A stretch of 42,559 nucleotides of DNA, from assembly GCA_017443175.1 (NCBI GenBank), contig JAFSOZ010000009.1:1-42559 (forward strand), given 5' to 3'. The DNA comes from Bacteroidales bacterium (GTDB lineage: Bacteria; Bacteroidota; Bacteroidia; Bacteroidales; WCHB1-69). The position numbers and the translations under genes were made by a program. This document shows, one piece after another, positions 40,301-42,559 of this stretch. Below the pieces are notes generated by a model. That model searched no databases. It saw nothing but the letters and a program-made list of their open reading frames with translations, and had not been told where the DNA came from. Within the stretch, counting starts at the first letter, position 1. Each line of letters opens with the position of its first letter.

Positions 40301-42559
40301 CTGACCAACCTCAACTATCTCACCACTTATACCGTGCGTATGAAGGCTGTTTGTAGCGAATATGACGAGTCTGAATACACCGACGAGGTTGAATTCACTA
40401 CATTGTGCGCAGGTGGTTACAAAGAAGATACAGAAGTGGACATTATTACTTCTTCTACTACTGATAGTTATTTGCCTTTCCATGGCCTATATGAATATTC
40501 TTATTCCCAGCAAATTTTTGATGCTAATGAACTGAATCTTGGTACAGCAGACATTAAGTCTATCAGTTTCAAATGTACTACGGCGCCTTCTTTTGACAAG
40601 ACGGGTGGTATCCATATCTGGTTGGGTCAAACCAACAAAAGCTCATTCTCTAGCACAGCAGACTATGTGGATGTGAATACATTGACCGAAGTGTTTGCTA
40701 TGCCGGCAACCCAAAGTTATACGTTTACAGCTGGAGAGTGGAGCACCTTCACGTTTGACACTCCGTTCCACTATGATGGTACCAGTAATCTTGTGGTGGC
40801 CTTCTATGAGGGCAAAGCAAGCTGGAGTAGCAGTGCATTCGCTGCTCATAATACTTCAGATTACAAAGCCATTTACCTTTATTCAGACGATGAAACAAAG
40901 GTTTCTTATACTGATCCTGCATCCGCTACTGGTACGAAAGACATATTGCAGAAGAGAAATGACATCATTTTGGAAGCTGTTATAAATTATTGCCCTCCTG
41001 ATAATGATCTGGCTATTGAATCCATTGAACCTATTGCAGATGCTTGCGACTTGAGCGACGCCAAGGTGGTGGTCAAACTGAAAAACAACTCCTACCTCAA
41101 CAACGTGAACGGCTTCAGCGTGAGCTACACGGTGAACGGTGCCGAAACACCTGTTACCGAGACGGTGAATGCTACCATCCTGCCGCTTGAAACTTACGTC
41201 CACACCTTTGCTGCAACGCCGCTCTTCATAGACGGTTCCAACGACATTGTGGTGAACGTGGTTTATGAAAACGACGAGGTGGAAGATAACAACACCATCG
41301 CACTGTACGACATCCGTCAAGTGGTTCCCGCTACGGTGCCTTACGAGCAAGACTTCTCTAACGTGGTTCTGGGTCGCGACGCTTGGACTCAAGGTGCCGA
41401 GAACAACAACCCGAACCTCTGGACAAACAACAACGGCGTGCTGACCTTTGTGGACAGCGACACCATCGATGCCCAGAACTATGTCATCTCCCATTGTATC
41501 GAGATTCCGGCTGGCCAAATGCAAGTGTCCTACGACTACAACGCACTCAGCAACATGCCTGAGAACATGAACGTCTATATGGGTACTACCCCGGACATCG
41601 CTTCCATGACCCTTATCGGCTCCCACACCAACTTCACCAAGACAGTTGACGGCCACACCTACAACTACCTCTTCAACAACGCAAACGCTGGTATCTACTA
41701 CTTCGCTATCGAAGCAACCAGCGTCAAGGGTAACATGGGTGTCACCTTCGACAACCTTGCCATCATGCCTATGATTGATGTGAATGTGATTGCTGGTCCT
41801 AACGGTACGGTAACTCCGAACGGCACCGTGAAGGTTCCGTACAACGGCGACCTCACCATCAACATCATCCCGAACGACATGTATCATACCGCTGGTGTTT
41901 GGGTTGACAGTGTGCGTGTGATGAACGAAGACCCGTACAACGCAAGCTTCATGATGTACACTCTTGAAAACATCACCGAACCCCATACGATCGAGGTGAG
42001 ATTCAAGATGGAATTCCACATCAACAAGTATGCTTACAACTACAGTGACCAATATGCCGAGGTAGGCGGTCGTTTCGAACCGGCAGAGGCTGACACTCTG
42101 CTTGATCCTTCCGGCCATGTGTTGACCATGATCGCTGACGAGCACTACTCACTCCACAGCCTCGTGGTGGGCATCATCCCGCCGGCTTCCGAGGGCGCTA
42201 TCATCGACGGTGACAATGTAATTGCCAATGTTACTTACGACGAAGCAACCCGTACCTACACCTACACGTTCGATACGCTCTACGTGTCCAACTACTACGT
42301 ACAGGCTTGCTTCAAGAAAGACACTGTCGCTATCAACTACGCTACCCTCACCGGTATCGGTGTCTATGACGGCGTAAGCGTTGCCGCTGGCGAAACCCAC
42401 AACACTTGGGTTGACTATGGTTCCGACTTCACCTCTACCATCCAGCCTGCCGACGGTTACTACAACATGGGTGTGACCGTGAACGGCGTGGACAAGGGCA
42501 TCATCGACCACTATGACTTCGACAGCCTCATCACCACACAATATGTGACGGCCCAGTTC
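31385..42559 (+). CDS. Giant secreted modular (FN3 / adhesin-like) protein, 3' end beyond the window
   Basis: The frame is open for 3725 codons to the last base of the window. Residues 1-34 are a signal peptide ending SVVAQ. Approximate modules in order: an unassigned beta domain (35-180); a chitobiase-C-terminal-like domain (182-258, HYTLDGTAPT); an OB-like domain (262-456); seven cleaved-adhesin/choice-of-anchor-J-like modules (opening like VPYEENF and PxCW, first at 460, last at about 3318); about twelve FN3-like domains (first at 618, last ending near 3005) with a recurring Cys near each end; a CUB-like domain (1576-1689, NNLYVYDGTAV); three copies of one further module; a CARDB-like domain (about 3204-3315); and GxVTPNGTV-type repeats to the edge. 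A T9SS sorting domain is expected beyond the window but not seen. Likely a surface adhesin or glycan-binding protein; no protease or glycosidase motif was found. Confidence 0.9.
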   Translation, partial: MKKFDTLKTLTRTMQSFVAMMLVTLMAVGSVVAQTTYSHTITVKTWSALGEQSLNGVNWTATGTATDGGYFGYDNTKGQQFGSGSKPFSALTLTTSEIAGTITSVKVNTSGANSVNATFKVKVGDTYFTSGEADHIAVTNTATDYTFTGSASGAVALEWAQTSSKALYIKSIEVTYTPAGVAVAAPTFAPGAGLYYTAQNVAISCETADAIIHYTLDGTAPTAQSPIYSTPIAVNTTTTIKAIAVKGTDSSTVASATYTFPIEVASIAAFKAANTATNSTVYKITGDVTFVFKNGANIYVQDTTGGLLIYDQGTSVITRTYTEGDVISGGVYGSCTLYNGLVELIPTRDLAASTINTGAVAPIVATVADIKANYAQFESKLVTISDVTFAGGSFNTSSATNINVEQDGETMQVRNVYKTLSMTIPAGFKANVTGFVLRYNNNFQLAPRANEDVQFGAVTLPYMVDFDQNVDPGFVIANGNYTDKWYIGQAQGFDNNKLYISSNNGVTNKYDVNAYSDVLAYRDVIIPENGAVLNFDSRTMGENGDVLVVYIYNYSADEYYTIFWEYDEPEWNHINMPISPEYAGLGQLVFRWVNNGNGQGEQFPIAIDNISLTEAVCAQPIALNVTVNDANAVVTWTAADTTQNAWTLEYKLEDHNEWYSVNTTTPTATLTDLQGSSNYNVRVKANCGSESSEWTYANFAVGCVNGTITEETLTFGNETSTPNNMLPFAGYYYHSYTQQLITEEELAEQGIIPGSTINQIGFDYYYATSTVRPIMIGMANTTEVSFGNSFISNNEFTTVYASECQEFSNENNNWVMMTLSTPFTYTGGTLAISMLMDYTTNSSCFTQYDGTYRFYQSNVGSNVSRVFYCDGSSTGNNITFNANGQPTSTYSYTYTNNYAYRNNIRFNVTVNNCNDQLACAAPTAVTVTDVTENSAVITWSGNATNYSFEYKTGNDDWTVVPVSDTTYTLTGLTQKTEYLVRVKAICGENNNSLYTEEIPFATLSICPIVTNIETSNLSTTTSISWTPGSNENEWNLRFRPVGSNEWVNLHISGIASTTFGGLQDQTDYEVEIMALCDPTDEDNQSSWAHYEFTSGCAPFELPFEEGFASTTRPDCWESNGIIFNGTVAVADSAAEWLMTPPVQIPGDNKTYIVVDMQGTASLMASYRGTQMNRFTEIAMLGNDETGHYIIEIPASLKDKAVNFMFLASENFSIDNVEFTQCAFVPVNLTAANPLNNAVELTWNGINNNGWVVEYAKTGTDSWTSVFIDQTTDTVTYTLTGLEGSTSYKFRVRTTCAGGFTSKPSNEATATTRCDAVAVPYEDFDGITSTLDCWTPFFTGTSNLSYVDETWAGKLQMYNYYNRTLDSTDNTALGDLYAILPTMDTALNALQINFTAETYFSSDPDVVFQLGVVTDINRPAQTFRQLGTDYTAVYTPANYTYILNNVDYAGNLAFRVKKSNETKDLRLSNIKVENIPACQKPRNLVAVPLTENSMELRWNKIGNQPRWEIKYMKVYSEYSDFDPDNSGTLATANSSPRIFNNLEYGAWYVFYMRTKCGEGEYSDGWVGPIRKQLLIDYNIANTPNVTSCNGNVVFEDTTSAAATYTMVINPGNADSWIELTGNINLGTGNNLYVYDGTAVDETKILAAFRSESGNIGMVMPFCEHALTLRLEKSANSNPVLDIQINCGDVPTCSAPMNVAYNELTNTLTWDAGCWGTPESYSIPLQDAQGNIVLSLTSTTTSVVIPVENLSNGTYIAMVFPICNGQEGTGVWTEFDRVACADPTNFTANITGTTAQLTWSGNAALGYEVGYKLHGAYTWNTDNVTTTSYTITGLDDDVDYDFRVRAICNASDQSAYVTTTGHVNCITTQAVAEDVVTGTGTSTTSYFPSYTYYKYSLTEQIYLSDELGDAGEITSVSFQTTNTTTRNRDLEVYIVATNKATFTSTSDWIRPTAEDLVFSGRISTSAPTSNGWFTINLDRPFVYNGDDNIVLIVDDNTGTGSSSTSVTYTTTSPNYRAMYKYDNTNNLDPTSITVSASSRSYNRNNVRFHFENRIVCDPVVSCPAPSNVAIAGCNQTSVTINWDKGGNETEWMVVYTLGNNDPVSATATDTFYTINNLDASTTYTLDFSVYANCDATHQSAGDSKVFTFTTPCPAQSVPYEENFNDYTTSATSSSAPSGYPNHTMPSCWSFLNMSQTTGTYPQIFLSSNSSYATSGNCLFFKSSSTTPAYAILPEFTEDLSSLQMTFKYRNESTGTYNGTLHVGYMTNINDPSSFVDLKTCAQITSLTEVTVSFANVPASTGNPYHIAFKYQGGSSNNYYLSIEDVVVDMVPTCGTPDVAVSGFSATITPSTSSLNTPVAYELTIGNETQIVNATNNNVDLSTLFTLQPQTNYSLTVKSICGVGDTSAENTVSFTTPCMALSLPYTENFEGTVFPPDCWSQSYVSGTHDWTRQTSSSYGSGTYDAGFTHTTSGTKTRLLTPQFDLSAYHTVQIKFKHSQAVWSGDQDELRVYYRPSAASNWVQLAEYTESITTMRQEQIILPAAALTATCQFAFEAYDSYGHGVFVDDFVVEEIPTCSAPEVSSFNIAFNPDPTLTWSPGSVGTPEGYTLQYRENGTETFTEVTTQTASYTFTGLTEGTTYQVRVKQDCGATDGQSTWTPWLSFRVPYTCLSQYELPFFEDFEENSTTRGCWLVSDVDHDGYNWTFFVNSNYTHSGDYCMASPSYDDNYGALNSDNWLISPAIHISAPAQLSFWASSVDPSYLDHFSVYVDTTINGLLTATPLLSNIEAPYTYTEYAVDLDAYLNKTIYIAFRHADEDEYWLLLDDIAITTHSSCSAPMGLAFENDTLNWNNGIYGTPASYNVRYRLQGDTVWTEAVAATNFFTPVRWESNSDYEAQVQTNCGNDDLSEWSDILQFHTPVTCFTPTELTVTDVTDRGATITWNDSHNQTNYAVEYKAEGETAWTTVAVASTRTLTLTNLNYLTTYTVRMKAVCSEYDESEYTDEVEFTTLCAGGYKEDTEVDIITSSTTDSYLPFHGLYEYSYSQQIFDANELNLGTADIKSISFKCTTAPSFDKTGGIHIWLGQTNKSSFSSTADYVDVNTLTEVFAMPATQSYTFTAGEWSTFTFDTPFHYDGTSNLVVAFYEGKASWSSSAFAAHNTSDYKAIYLYSDDETKVSYTDPASATGTKDILQKRNDIILEAVINYCPPDNDLAIESIEPIADACDLSDAKVVVKLKNNSYLNNVNGFSVSYTVNGAETPVTETVNATILPLETYVHTFAATPLFIDGSNDIVVNVVYENDEVEDNNTIALYDIRQVVPATVPYEQDFSNVVLGRDAWTQGAENNNPNLWTNNNGVLTFVDSDTIDAQNYVISHCIEIPAGQMQVSYDYNALSNMPENMNVYMGTTPDIASMTLIGSHTNFTKTVDGHTYNYLFNNANAGIYYFAIEATSVKGNMGVTFDNLAIMPMIDVNVIAGPNGTVTPNGTVKVPYNGDLTINIIPNDMYHTAGVWVDSVRVMNEDPYNASFMMYTLENITEPHTIEVRFKMEFHINKYAYNYSDQYAEVGGRFEPAEADTLLDPSGHVLTMIADEHYSLHSLVVGIIPPASEGAIIDGDNVIANVTYDEATRTYTYTFDTLYVSNYYVQACFKKDTVAINYATLTGIGVYDGVSVAAGETHNTWVDYGSDFTSTIQPADGYYNMGVTVNGVDKGIIDHYDFDSLITTQYVTAQF
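33491..34132 (+). repeat. Unassigned repeated protein module, copy 1 (in the giant gene)
   Basis: About 214 residues (703-916 of the giant protein) starting after an FN3 domain. Landmarks shared with copies 2 and 3: LPFAGYYYHSYTQQL near the start, INQIGFDYYY, STPFTYTGGTLAISM, and RNNIRFNVTV at the end. The DNA is more AT-rich than the flanking FN3-coding DNA. This copy is the longest. Confidence 0.8.
36970..37560 (+). repeat. Unassigned repeated protein module, copy 2 (in the giant gene)
   Basis: About 195 residues with the same landmarks: SYFPSYTYYKYSLTEQIYLS, ITSVSFQTTNT, DRPFVYNGDDNIVLIVDDN and RNNVRFHFEN. It follows an FN3 domain ending in Cys and precedes another FN3 domain. It looks like the most regular copy. 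Confidence 0.8.
40403..40993 (+). repeat. Unassigned repeated protein module, copy 3 (in the giant gene)
   Basis: About 195 residues with the same landmarks: SYLPFHGLYEYSYSQQIFDA, IKSISFKCTT, DTPFHYDGTSNLVVAFYEG and KRNDIILEAV at the end. It follows the last FN3 domain and precedes a CARDB-like domain. Confidence 0.8.

Noticed and set aside
40883-42145. Minus-strand frame of 420 codons opposite the giant gene
   Set aside because: His/Val-rich shadow of the coding strand; several similar frames occur along 31500-42541 for the same reason.
31385-42559. CRISPR-like or nucleotide-level tandem repeats in the giant gene
   Set aside because: The repetition is at protein-domain level with diverged DNA; there are no short identical direct repeats with regular spacers.

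Overview
The window looks like chromosomal DNA from a member of the Bacteroidota, most likely an anaerobic Bacteroidales. Several independent signs agree. Many genes are preceded by the Bacteroidota -7 promoter element TAnnTTTG and lack obvious Shine-Dalgarno sites. The window starts in what looks like a type IX secretion system (T9SS) C-terminal sorting domain and carries a GldB-like lipoprotein. It also holds several families typical of the phylum: DUF4175, DUF5618, a roughly 300-residue NusB, LutB-like, ORF6N and DUF2683-like antitoxin.

Left end (1-1400) is accessory: the tail of a secreted protein, a HigBA-type toxin-antitoxin pair and a truncated ORF6N gene. Next come a secreted C1B cysteine peptidase (minus strand, with a terminator) and a divergent LytTR regulator. 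A tRNA-Arg(CCU) follows, whose 3' end overlaps the stop codon of mnmG. From 3841 to 11488 lies one minus-strand operon, rpiB - lutB-like - DUF4175 - small ATPase-fold-like protein - ybeY - mnmG, driven from a promoter just upstream of rpiB.

The middle (11983-21067) is plus strand: a CarboxypepD_reg-like secreted protein, a small membrane protein, an MFS transporter with a strong terminator, and then a cell-wall elongation cluster. That cluster holds a lytic transglycosylase, a polyprenyl synthase, PBP2 (mrdA), rodA and an orphan periplasmic binding-protein-fold protein. gpsA and an overlapping GNAT/FemAB-like gene run on the minus strand and share a divergent promoter region with an alkaline phosphatase. 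A plus-strand housekeeping run follows: coiled-coil membrane protein, nusB, DUF1573 lipoprotein, yajC, short YbbR-like protein, coaE. DUF5618, ssb, gldB and a YoeB-type toxin-antitoxin pair run on the minus strand. Two strong palindromes, one of REP type, sit between ssb and the DUF5618 gene.

The right quarter (31385 to the window edge) is one uninterrupted reading frame of 3725 codons with no stop inside the window. It encodes a giant secreted modular protein: a signal peptide, a chitobiase-C-terminal-like domain, about twelve fibronectin-III-like domains, about seven cleaved-adhesin/choice-of-anchor-J-like modules, a CUB-like domain, and three copies of a further module of about 190-215 residues for which I know no function. 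This is the most interesting object in the window. I saw no CRISPR array, intact insertion sequence, rRNA, or recognisable new defence system. All family calls come from reading motifs by eye; no database search was run.
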